Assembly (NCBI GenBank): GCA_002506875.1
Contig: DAYJ01000127.1
Span: 9,989-38,551, forward strand
Reading direction: 5' to 3'
Length of the DNA stretch: 28,563 nt
Source of the DNA: Euryarchaeota archaeon UBA40
GTDB lineage: Archaea; Thermoplasmatota; Poseidoniia; Poseidoniales; Thalassarchaeaceae
Made by a program: the position numbers and the translations under genes. The stretch's first letter is position 1. Each line of letters starts with the position of its first letter. Positions 8,582 through 15,851 of this stretch are shown here, piece after piece. Under the pieces are notes generated by a model that saw only the letters and a list, made by a program, of their open reading frames with translations, made no database searches and was not told the DNA's origin.

Positions 8582-9157
8582 AGAAAGATCGATTCTTTGT
8601 TCACGCCCTAGTAATAGCAACGCCATCCACATAGTCATTGGAGGACAAGCTGTTCGTTTTCTTTGGGCTCGTCGCTGAACTTCTGCAAGTTCCAAACCAG
8701 ACTCTGCAGCAATAAATGCCCGAATCGGGCGAATATGAGCGACCATAGAATCAGTAGGCTTGTTAGCTGATGGAGAGGATGTTTCCAACATAAGCGGTTT
8801 CTTTGACTCTTCTTGGGCGACCAACGATGGCGTCTGAACCTCTGAAGAACTATTTTCCACCTCTGGGACCAGTTCCATCGGAATACCCGAGAGCATCCTA
8901 CGCATCATCGGCGACCACCCAAGAGGAATCTCAACATCACGTAGATTGGCGTTACACGAAACAATACTACCCTCAATCGAAAGCCAACCATTCTGGATGA
9001 GAATCTCTAGGAGTTCACCTGCACCCTTGGAATCGGTCCAATGAAGATCTAGGCTCCATATCCTCATTACAGTGTCTGAAGGCGAACTATCGGGGTCGAG
9101 TTCCTGAAATGTCACGGCCAGCAGACGGCGAACCTCTATCTGGTCCTCGACGGACAT
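8567..9157 (-). CDS. DUF2240 family protein
   Basis: About 196 residues with the layout of archaeal DUF2240 proteins. An N-terminal helical domain runs to about residue 80 and contains IWSLDLHWTDSKGAGELL, NGWLSIEGS and VEIPLGWSP. A Ser/Glu-rich linker follows, then a C-terminal helical segment ending ALLLLGREQRIDLSSFLE. The N-terminal part resembles a winged-helix-like module, but the biochemical function of the family is not known to me. The ATG at 9157 is chosen over a GTG three codons upstream. The 3' end overlaps the exporter gene by 15 bases. The 5' end faces the sugar dehydrogenase across about 55 bases. Confidence 0.7.
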   Translation of the reverse strand: MSVEDQIEVRRLLAVTFQELDPDSSPSDTVMRIWSLDLHWTDSKGAGELLEILIQNGWLSIEGSIVSCNANLRDVEIPLGWSPMMRRMLSGIPMELVPEVENSSSEVQTPSLVAQEESKKPLMLETSSPSANKPTDSMVAHIRPIRAFIAAESGLELAEVQRRAQRKRTACPPMTMWMALLLLGREQRIDLSSFLE

Positions 9158-9212
9158 TATGTTCACTTGGACATCGACAGGACTTCAACTCCTCGCGAAC
9201 ACAGGCTGTATC

Positions 9213-10361
9213 ATGGAGGAGCAAACGGAGGCATCTGTAGAGGATTTCAAGCCCTTACTAGAGAATGGAATAAGGCCTCGCAGCCGTTGGAAAATCATAG
9301 CAATCGCATCAGCGGTTACCATCCTACTCCTGAGCTATACCGCCTACTCCGCGCTTGGAGTATACCTGACACGCACTGATCCGATTCCAGTAGAGAATTA
9401 TACCGTGATTGATATCGAAGGCAACATCGGTCAAGCGACCTGTATGACCTGGTTGGACGATACGCACCTGCTTGTCTGCGATGTAGGGCAAGGAAGTATC
9501 GTCGTCTATACTCTATCCGAGGACCAACTTATCGAAAGCACTACCCTGTTGAGTGGACTACAGGACCCCCATGGAATCCACATCGACAATAGTACGCTGT
9601 ATCTCTCAGAACGGGGGCGACTAACTGCTCATCCATTTACTGGAAACCTAGTTCACGAATGGAACTTCTCTGAATCCCGTGTCCTTGTAGAGGGCATTCC
9701 AGCGAAGAATCACCAGACAAATGCAGTACATGCTGGACCAAATGGAACCCTGATTTGGCATTCTGGAAGTACCTGTAATGTCTGTGAAGAGGAGGACAAT
9801 AGGAATGCTGCCCTTCTCATAGTGAATCCAGATACTGGTGAACATTCTATCATCGCTAGTGGAGTCAGAAACTCCTTTGACGGAGCATGGATTGAAGATG
9901 TTGGATACGTGTTCACGGATAACGGCCGAGACTGGGAAGGAAATGACTTCCCCCCAGAGGAACTGAATCTGCTCGAAATCGGAGCCGACTACGGGTGGCC
10001 AGACGATATCCCAGACGACCCAGTGCCCGAAGGTACGCTAGGCCCAATTGCTACTTTTACACCTCATAGTTCGGCCAACTCTATCGCTGTCCGCCCAGAT
10101 AATGCAACAGTCAGTGGGGCAGATCATTCACTCTTTGTCACCTCATTTGGATCATGGAACGCCAATCCTGCAACCGGCGGTACAATCGTCCGAGTTGACC
10201 TCTTCCAGGATGAGAATGCAAGTCAAGGTTGGAGAGGAGATACCACGGTGATTGTAGAAGACGCCTTTGGCATTCTACCGATTGCTTTCCATCCAAACGG
10301 TGATCTCTGGTTCGCCAACTACATGTCAGGGCAGGCACACATCGTCAGAAACGATTCATGA
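9213..10361 (+). CDS. Membrane-anchored PQQ-type sugar dehydrogenase (GSDH/sorbosone dehydrogenase fold)
   Basis: A 382-residue protein with one N-terminal transmembrane helix (about residues 30-50) and an extracellular six-bladed beta-propeller. The blade holding SGVRNSFDGAW and the segment EELNLLEIGADYGWP are diagnostic of the PQQ-dependent soluble glucose dehydrogenase/sorbosone dehydrogenase family. A His in KNHQTNAVH lies where the family's catalytic base is found. The probable role is oxidation of sugars at the outer face of the membrane, with PQQ as cofactor and Ca2+ for stability. A CNVC pair lies in one loop. The ATG at 9213 is preferred to one at 9159, which would overlap the divergent gene. 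Confidence 0.82.
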   Translation: MEEQTEASVEDFKPLLENGIRPRSRWKIIAIASAVTILLLSYTAYSALGVYLTRTDPIPVENYTVIDIEGNIGQATCMTWLDDTHLLVCDVGQGSIVVYTLSEDQLIESTTLLSGLQDPHGIHIDNSTLYLSERGRLTAHPFTGNLVHEWNFSESRVLVEGIPAKNHQTNAVHAGPNGTLIWHSGSTCNVCEEEDNRNAALLIVNPDTGEHSIIASGVRNSFDGAWIEDVGYVFTDNGRDWEGNDFPPEELNLLEIGADYGWPDDIPDDPVPEGTLGPIATFTPHSSANSIAVRPDNATVSGADHSLFVTSFGSWNANPATGGTIVRVDLFQDENASQGWRGDTTVIVEDAFGILPIAFHPNGDLWFANYMSGQAHIVRNDS

Positions 10362-10370
10362 CGGGTGTTG

Positions 10371-10379
10371 ATTCATATC
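10371..10379 (+). promoter_or_regulatory. Possible TATA box for the HEAT-repeat gene
   Basis: ATTCATATC is centred about 28 bases before the ATG at 10404, the same spacing as other candidate promoters here. It suggests the gene can be transcribed separately from the dehydrogenase just upstream. Confidence 0.35.
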
Positions 10380-10403
10380 CTGTCGCGTCATACAACCGGC
10401 AGA

Positions 10404-11600
10404 ATGGCCAGGGACTATGTCGCTCGTGACCCGCGCACGGGCAAGCGGATTTCCACCGGTAAGAGAGAAAAGCATGTTCAGAAAGCAGCATTCAGTGCTC
10501 CCGAAGGACCATGGAAATCACTCCTCCCCGGACAGATTCGAGATTTAATCGAACGACGCGTTTCCAGCGTTGAAGTTCGTTACATGGATGAACGTCTTCT
10601 TCTCGACAGATTAGATGCGATTCGAGGCATCCCATCACTCCCGAGGACAGACGACGAGTATGTACACCGTACAATTCTAGATGGATTATGCTCCCGCTCC
10701 TCAGAAGAGAGAATTGCCTGTCTCGACGTATTCCTAGTAATATCGCTCCGAGAGACAGATGAAATGATGGAGATGCTAGATGTCATGGTAGACGATCCAG
10801 ATCCGAAGGTTAGAAACCATGCGAGAAAGGTTCTGATTGATACTGCGCCAATCTTCCCATCCGCACTGAGAGATACTATCGCACGCCTCGTTCGCTCTGA
10901 GGAGCGAGTCGTACGAAATGACGGATTCAGCGCATTAAATCAAGCCGCACGCCAATGGCCAGAGGTTGGAGTCCACCATCTCGATGAACTCATCCGCGAA
11001 GACGAAGTTGACCTACGCCGACGTTCAGCACGAGTCCTGAAGGCTATCGCTCAACGTGCAGGAGGAGCAGGTTGGGACCTTATTGGTTGGACGCTCGACG
11101 ATGAGGATTCTGAAGTCCGCCGAATAGCAAGTAGGACACTTCCGACACTCGCTGAATCCGCTCCAAGCATTGCTCAAATTATGATTGAAGAGACCCTTTT
11201 TGATGAAGATGATGAAGTACGTCAAAATTCACTCAAGGCTCTTGCACGGATGGACAAAGATGATTCCAGAACTAGAACGCTAATCCTCGATGGATGCCGT
11301 CATAATGATTCGAGAATTCGTATGTCTTGTGTGAAGATGCTACCGATTATTCTTGGCGAGGTAGAAAGACGTCAGACTGCACTTGAATTGCTTATGGATG
11401 AAACTGATCATTCAATCCGTAACCGTCTGGAGAACATGTCAAAGGATCTTGCAATCGAAGGCACAGAAGATGAACGTAACCGATTCCTTGCACCTCTTCC
11501 AAAAGTAGAGATGGAGGAAGATATAGAGCAAACTCCCTCTACTGAGCCGAAATCAAAACCTAATGAAACCGGCTCAGACACCCTCCCACAAAACGATTGA
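10404..11600 (+). CDS. HEAT-repeat protein
   Basis: A 398-residue soluble protein. The first 40 residues are basic (DPRTGKRISTGKREKH). From about residue 85 to 330 there are at least six tandem helical repeats with the HEAT/PBS-lyase pattern of Asp-Pro/Glu, V-R and A-L, for example DDPDPKVRNHARKVL, EDEVDLRRRSARVLKAIA, DDEDSEVRRIASRTLPTL and DEDDEVRQNSLKALARM. The last ~40 residues are acidic and Pro/Ser-rich, likely disordered. Such repeats form a scaffold for binding protein or nucleic acid; no partner is visible. The frame opens at a GTG at 10365, 3 bases after the dehydrogenase stop, but the ATG at 10404 fits the candidate TATA box. Confidence 0.8.
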   Translation: MARDYVARDPRTGKRISTGKREKHVQKAAFSAPEGPWKSLLPGQIRDLIERRVSSVEVRYMDERLLLDRLDAIRGIPSLPRTDDEYVHRTILDGLCSRSSEERIACLDVFLVISLRETDEMMEMLDVMVDDPDPKVRNHARKVLIDTAPIFPSALRDTIARLVRSEERVVRNDGFSALNQAARQWPEVGVHHLDELIREDEVDLRRRSARVLKAIAQRAGGAGWDLIGWTLDDEDSEVRRIASRTLPTLAESAPSIAQIMIEETLFDEDDEVRQNSLKALARMDKDDSRTRTLILDGCRHNDSRIRMSCVKMLPIILGEVERRQTALELLMDETDHSIRNRLENMSKDLAIEGTEDERNRFLAPLPKVEMEEDIEQTPSTEPKSKPNETGSDTLPQND

Positions 11601-11613
11601 CGCGCCGTCAGCG

Positions 11614-11622
11614 TCATATATG
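11614..11622 (+). promoter_or_regulatory. TATA-like box upstream of the small basic protein and helicase
   Basis: TCATATATG is centred about 30 bases before the ATG at 11649. It would drive the two-gene unit of the small basic protein and the DEAD-box helicase. Confidence 0.45.
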
Positions 11623-11648
11623 GGTGCAAGGTCGGCAAAACGACGAAC

Positions 11649-11894
11649 ATGAGTGAAGGCGCCGATGACCACAAGCTCGAGCAGTTCGAGCGACTCTGGG
11701 ATGGCTGGACCCCTAAGGGCCAGAACGTGACCAAGGCTCACAAGTTCCGGCACTATATGCGCCAGCATGTCCTACAGATTCTTCCTGCAAACCGCAAAAG
11801 GGGAAACAAGCAACGTTTCCTGACCAAGGATAACTGTCGGAAATATTGGATGGGTGAACTCCAAGCGGAGATCGAAGCCGCCGACTCGTTCTGA
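11649..11894 (+). CDS. Small basic hypothetical protein
   Basis: An 81-residue soluble protein with acidic ends and a strongly basic, aromatic middle (KAHKFRHYMRQHV, ANRKRGNKQRFLTK). It contains one cysteine and no membrane segment. The charge pattern fits nucleic-acid binding, which is inference. It sits 14 bases upstream of the DEAD-box helicase on the same strand, so the pair is probably an operon and the protein may work in the same RNA process. I do not recognise the family. Confidence 0.65.
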   Translation: MSEGADDHKLEQFERLWDGWTPKGQNVTKAHKFRHYMRQHVLQILPANRKRGNKQRFLTKDNCRKYWMGELQAEIEAADSF

Positions 11895-11908
11895 AGGTCG
11901 GTTCCAAC

Positions 11909-13330
11909 ATGCCTGCACTTCGTTTCTCGGATTGGGACCTCCCTCCTTCAATCCAAACCGCCATTGATTCACAAGGCTGGGAACACCCCACGGAAATCCA
12001 GCGTGACGCTGTCCCACCTGCCCGCTCTGGCAAAGACGTCATTGGACAGGCACGCACTGGATCAGGGAAAACCGCGGCCTTTGGAATCCCTATTATCGAA
12101 CGTGTCGAAGCAAAAGGATCCCCCCAGGCAATCGCACTATGCCCTACTCGCGAACTTGCGACGCAGGTCTGTGAAGAACTCAAGTGGCTCCAAGGTGACC
12201 TCGGCCTATCCATTCTACCAGTATACGGTGGAACGGACCTTGAGAAGCAGGCTGCAAAGTTGGACAATGGCGTCGACATCATTGTCGGCACACCTGGCCG
12301 AGTCATCGACATGACGAAACGCGGACATCTCGATTTAGCTGGGATTTCGATACTCTGTCTCGACGAGGCAGATCGTATGCTTGACATGGGATTCTGGCCC
12401 GACATATCCTGGATTGTTGGGAACATGCCAGAGCGTTCTCAGACCCTTCTTTTCAGCGCAACCTTCCCTCAGGAAATTATCGATGCTACCGAGGAATTCC
12501 TCACAAATCCAGTCACTGTGATGAGTGAAGATCTAGAGGTTGAGGTTCCAGAAATCGATCAGAAGTGGATCCGTATCGGACGTGCTAACAAACTCTGGGC
12601 AGTCGGACGCATCCTCTCGCAAATGGATGATGACGATCAATGCCTCATATTCTGCAACACAAAACGAATGGTCGAACTGCTTGATGAGCGCCTTGGTAAG
12701 CACCGCTTTGAATGCTCGACTCTACACGGAGACATGTCACAAAACAAACGTGAGAAGGTCATGGACGGATACCGCGATGCTAGTGTCCGAGTATTGGTCG
12801 CCACCGATGTAGCAGCACGTGGACTCGATGTTGATGGCGTAACTATCGTCATCAACTATGATTTACCCGACAATCCCGAAGACTACGTACATCGAATCGG
12901 CAGGACAGGACGTATGGGCCGTAGTGGAACTGCATGGAGCTTTGTTGGTCGTGAGGACTTACTTCAACTTGATCGAATCCGTTCGACCTGGAGTCTGACA
13001 ATCGATCAGGCTGAAGCACCCGAACTTCCAGAGAGTGTGAAGCACGACCCCATTCGTGCACGCATGGATTGGTCCGAATCCTCCGACCCATTCGGCATGG
13101 TCCGAATTTCCATTAGCGCAGGATCCAGCATAATTCGTAGCACCCTCCAACTCTCGGATTGGATTATGGAGAACGCTAAGGTCAAAGAACTCGCAATTGG
13201 TGAAATTCAGATTTCAGCCGACAACACACTCGTAGACATACACTCAGAATCTGCCCAAAGGGTTCTCGAAATTATTGAGCGTCGCGAATTCGAAGGGCAA
13301 CGATTGGAAGCAAATCTTGCGATTCGCTGA
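11909..13330 (+). CDS. DEAD-box RNA helicase with DbpA-like C-terminal RNA-binding domain
   Basis: A 473-residue ATP-dependent RNA helicase with all core motifs: Q-motif region RFSDWDLPPS, motif I ARTGSGKT (48-55), PTRELATQ (79-86), TPGR (128-131), DEAD (152-155), SAT (183-185), LIFCNT (246-251), ATDVAARGLD (298-307) and HRIGRTGRMG (328-337). Residues ~396-473 form a separate domain (MVRISISAGSS, AIGEIQISADNTLVDIHSE, FEGQRLEANL). It follows the pattern of the RRM-like DbpA/CsdA RNA-binding domain, which targets the helicase to structured rRNA in bacteria. A role in ribosome assembly or structured-RNA remodelling is therefore likely. Its stop abuts that of the convergent archaeosortase-like gene. 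Confidence 0.94.
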   Translation: MPALRFSDWDLPPSIQTAIDSQGWEHPTEIQRDAVPPARSGKDVIGQARTGSGKTAAFGIPIIERVEAKGSPQAIALCPTRELATQVCEELKWLQGDLGLSILPVYGGTDLEKQAAKLDNGVDIIVGTPGRVIDMTKRGHLDLAGISILCLDEADRMLDMGFWPDISWIVGNMPERSQTLLFSATFPQEIIDATEEFLTNPVTVMSEDLEVEVPEIDQKWIRIGRANKLWAVGRILSQMDDDDQCLIFCNTKRMVELLDERLGKHRFECSTLHGDMSQNKREKVMDGYRDASVRVLVATDVAARGLDVDGVTIVINYDLPDNPEDYVHRIGRTGRMGRSGTAWSFVGREDLLQLDRIRSTWSLTIDQAEAPELPESVKHDPIRARMDWSESSDPFGMVRISISAGSSIIRSTLQLSDWIMENAKVKELAIGEIQISADNTLVDIHSESAQRVLEIIERREFEGQRLEANLAIR

Positions 13331-14269
13331 TTACTCCTCTTCTTCAGCCCAAGCAAACCTTGGTCGCGTAAGTGTGAGTGCACCCATCCCCACTGAAATT
13401 AGCAGGAGTCGTAATCCACGGCCAATGGCATCATGATGCTCTGTGGTTACTCGATCACAAGTAGCAGAAATGATGCCTTCACAGGCATCAGCAGCACTCG
13501 CATCTCCTCCTGTGAGCATGATCCATGAACCCCAAAGGCCGAGAAATACGAAACCAGATAGAGCTGCAACACGAGGGGCATCCTCACGAAGATTCTCTAA
13601 TTGAACATCTGCGCGGATTCCTTGAAGTGAGGGGATTCGTTTCCAGAATCGACGCACTTCAGACCGTGCTCCAGTCAAATTGAACCAGAAAGTCCATCCA
13701 ACAACTAGGACGATTAGCGAGCCGTAGCGAAGCACGAAATCATGGAATTTGTATAGACCAGCATCGCAACCAACGACCATCCCTGCCGTCCCCTCGCAAC
13801 CATTGACTGCAAGTGGATACAACACGATGAGACGAACCATATTCAGTAAAAACAAGATGATCGCTGCATAACTTAGATGTCGCATTTTCGTTCGAAAATC
13901 GAATGCAGGAGTGAGCATGACCATCATTGAAAGAAACAGAAACTCATGGATTCCCGCGCATTCATCAGAGACATAGAGTGGAATGTAACCGTCCACGAAA
14001 TCGGGATGGAGCAAATTGACCTGTGTCAGAGGACCTGTCGAATGGGCAACAAGATCTGTCGAACCGTGCCAGATGAGTTCTGATATCGAAGACCATAGCC
14101 ATGCTTCGAGTAATTGTAGTGGTAACAGAGTGTTCGCTGGCTCGATGAACCAACGGAAAAGAATCTCACCCAATAGAAGTATGATTACAAGACCGAGAAC
14201 CGCTCCAATCATTCTCAGTAACTCGGGCAACGGGATATCCTCTGATGGACGGCCAACAGCTTCCCGCAT
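13331..14269 (-). CDS. Archaeosortase/exosortase-family membrane transpeptidase
   Basis: A 312-residue polytopic membrane protein with about seven hydrophobic helices. It carries the three residues that define the family, each at the edge of a membrane helix: Cys104 in SDECAGIHEF, Arg146 in LLNMVRLIVL, and His176 in YKFHDFVLRYG. Archaeosortases cleave a C-terminal tripartite signal on secreted proteins and are thought to transfer them to a lipid anchor; this enzyme should act at the outer face of the membrane. The usual third catalytic residue varies in the family (Arg in ArtA, His in EpsH-type), and His is used here. It has a long C-terminal extension (about 205-312) with a cytoplasmic stretch, one or two more helices and paired cysteines. 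The gene is divergent from tusA. Confidence 0.82.
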   Translation of the reverse strand: MREAVGRPSEDIPLPELLRMIGAVLGLVIILLLGEILFRWFIEPANTLLPLQLLEAWLWSSISELIWHGSTDLVAHSTGPLTQVNLLHPDFVDGYIPLYVSDECAGIHEFLFLSMMVMLTPAFDFRTKMRHLSYAAIILFLLNMVRLIVLYPLAVNGCEGTAGMVVGCDAGLYKFHDFVLRYGSLIVLVVGWTFWFNLTGARSEVRRFWKRIPSLQGIRADVQLENLREDAPRVAALSGFVFLGLWGSWIMLTGGDASAADACEGIISATCDRVTTEHHDAIGRGLRLLLISVGMGALTLTRPRFAWAEEEE

Positions 14270-14372
14270 AGGTCACCATTCGCCCCCACCTGTTTCAATT
14301 TGCCTCGACCAGTATGGGAAATTAGAGATTCACAATGAAACCGTTGAAGAACGACCCCCCGTAGGATGGTGC

Positions 14373-14612
14373 ATGGCCGACGTTCGAGTAGTCGATGTCG
14401 TGGGTTTCCACTGCCCTGTCCCAGTGCATGAAACTCGTAAGGCCCTCAGTGAAATGGAGAGTGGAAGTGTTCTCGAAGTGATTTCAGATGACAGAGAGAG
14501 CCTCCATGACATACCTGCACTCTGTGATAGAATGAAGATCAAACTGATGAAGGTAGAGGAGGATGCAGGAGAATATATCTTCAGAATCCTCAATGAGGAA
14601 GTGAAAGAATGA
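14373..14612 (+). CDS. tusA: TusA/SirA-family sulfur carrier
   Basis: A 79-residue protein with the family hallmark CPxP at VGFHCPVPVHETRKAL (Cys near residue 13). The segment MESGSVLEVISDD follows, and the C terminus matches the two-layer TusA fold. The Cys carries persulfide sulfur for tRNA thiolation, cofactor synthesis or sulfur trafficking. The frame is open well upstream, but that part overlaps the divergent archaeosortase-like gene and resembles nothing. The ATG at 14373 gives the normal family length. Its TGA overlaps the ATG of ribA by four bases (ATGA), implying coupled translation. Confidence 0.88.
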   Translation: MADVRVVDVVGFHCPVPVHETRKALSEMESGSVLEVISDDRESLHDIPALCDRMKIKLMKVEEDAGEYIFRILNEEVKE

Positions 14613-15235
14613 CACGCATCATCGAAGAAGTTCCCAACGTCCCAGCTGATGCACGTCTTCCCACCTCACACGGTGATTTTCGAATCCGTGTATTCAATGA
14701 CCAGAATGACCTGGACCATGTCGCTCTTACATTAGGAGATATGACCGGACCAGACCCTGTTCTTGTCAGAGTTCACTCCGAGTGCCTTACAGGCGACGTA
14801 TTAGGGAGCCTACGATGTGACTGTGGACCTCAATTAGATGCTGCTTTGAAGGCAATCTGTGAGCGTGGTTGGGGTGCACTACTCTATCTGAGACAGGAAG
14901 GACGGGGGATCGGTCTCCATGCAAAGATTCAGGCTTACCGCCTCCAGGACGGAGGAGCTGACACCTTGGATGCAAATCTCAAACTTGGATTACCTGCTGA
15001 CGCGAGAAACTACTCAATTGCGGCTCAAATGCTTCAAGCAATTGGAGTTGAAGATGTCGCATTACTAACCAACAATCCTGACAAAGTGAGCCAACTTGAG
15101 GAATATGGTATTGCTATTGCAGAACGTGTCCCATTAATCGTTGGAATTAGTGATGAGAATGTAGAATATTTGCGGACAAAGGGCGAACGTATGGGACATG
15201 TAATCGCTCAAGAAGACCTGAAAAATCCCAAGTAG
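14609..15235 (+). CDS. ribA: GTP cyclohydrolase II
   Basis: A 208-residue bacterial-type RibA. It converts GTP to 2,5-diamino-6-ribosylamino-pyrimidinone 5'-phosphate plus formate and pyrophosphate, the first step of riboflavin synthesis. The three zinc cysteines are at 59, 70 and 72 in VHSECLTGDVLGSLRCDCG. The GTP-binding and catalytic blocks LRQEGRGIGLHAKIQAYRLQ and LLTNNPDKVSQLEEYGI are intact. There is no fused RibB (DHBP synthase) domain. Many archaea use the unrelated GTP cyclohydrolase III instead, so this looks like a gene of bacterial origin. It overlaps tusA by 4 bases. Confidence 0.95.
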   Translation: MTRIIEEVPNVPADARLPTSHGDFRIRVFNDQNDLDHVALTLGDMTGPDPVLVRVHSECLTGDVLGSLRCDCGPQLDAALKAICERGWGALLYLRQEGRGIGLHAKIQAYRLQDGGADTLDANLKLGLPADARNYSIAAQMLQAIGVEDVALLTNNPDKVSQLEEYGIAIAERVPLIVGISDENVEYLRTKGERMGHVIAQEDLKNPK

Positions 15236-15258
15236 AATTCCTAAAGAGAGTGGAAAAG

Positions 15259-15333
15259 TGGGCCCGCCCAGATTTGAACTGGGGTCTAATGGTCCCAAAC
15301 CATCAAGTATAGGCCAAACTAACCCACGGGCCC
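15259..15333 (-). tRNA. tRNA-Pro(UGG)
   Basis: A 75-base cloverleaf on the minus strand. The acceptor stem is GGGCCCG paired with CGGGCCC, with discriminator A. The anticodon stem GATGG/CCATT encloses loop TTTGGGA, giving anticodon TGG. The T arm is CCCAG-TTCAAAT-CTGGG. The D stem is weak (includes a G-T pair and a mismatch), but the conserved A14, G15 and G18-G19 are present. No intron is seen and CCA is not encoded. It lies 41 bases downstream of the zinc-ribbon gene on the same strand, and a short T-run (CTTTTCC) follows its 3' end. Confidence 0.92.
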
Positions 15334-15374
15334 TTGTTCAGCCTGACGAAATGACTGCCCGTCATGAATGTTCC

Positions 15375-15812
15375 TCAGAGTAAACGATACTCTCCAGGAC
15401 CCTCACGGATAAGAGCGCCTTCAATCTCAGACGTCTCAATCCACCGCTTCACCTCATCCTCATCGACGCCAACTTTCACTGCTTCTCGAACTAGTAAATC
15501 CATGTCGATTGAACCATCATCCTTCGCAGCAGATTGGATCATCCTCACGGGATTGGGCCGAATAGAACTCCCGTTATTTGGATTCAATTCTGGTCGACGC
15601 GAGAGAGCATCCTCCACCTCCTTGCGAATCTCAGGTGGAAGATTTGCAGATGAGACCGCTTGAGCCATCTTTCCAGCATTATCGAAGGATTGGGCGATAG
15701 TCAAAGATGTGGACCCACAATGTCGGCAAGCGATGCTACGTTGCCCTGAACGCCCACCACTAGCCCGGCCACAAGAATCACAACGAAGCATGTCCCAACG
15801 CTGGTCAGCCAT
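15375..15812 (-). CDS. Zinc-ribbon plus winged-helix-like protein (DUF5817-like)
   Basis: A 145-residue protein. Residues 10-35 hold two CxxC pairs (RCDSCGR and CRHCGS) that form a zinc ribbon. The C-terminal ~55 residues (MDLLVREAVKVGVDEDEVKR, then EIEGALIREGPGEYRLL) resemble the winged-helix module at the end of archaeal DUF5817 and other replication-linked proteins. The overall order, zinc ribbon, helical linker and winged helix ending in YRLL, resembles haloarchaeal DUF5817 proteins from memory. A DNA- or RNA-binding role is inferred. It follows the arginine-decarboxylase homologue on the same strand by 39 bases, and tRNA-Pro lies downstream. Confidence 0.72.
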   Translation of the reverse strand: MADQRWDMLRCDSCGRASGGRSGQRSIACRHCGSTSLTIAQSFDNAGKMAQAVSSANLPPEIRKEVEDALSRRPELNPNNGSSIRPNPVRMIQSAAKDDGSIDMDLLVREAVKVGVDEDEVKRWIETSEIEGALIREGPGEYRLL

Positions 15813-15851
15813 CGGTGTTGTTCAAAGACGGGAGTGTTTGAGCAATTCGGA

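Noticed and set aside
11713..12426. A 237-codon open frame antisense to the helicase
   Set aside because: It lies opposite the conserved helicase core motifs, has a Ser/Pro/Arg-rich composition typical of shadow frames, and resembles no family.
14016..14372. N-terminal extension of the tusA frame
   Set aside because: It overlaps the archaeosortase-like gene on the other strand, shows no family similarity, and would more than double the normal TusA length.
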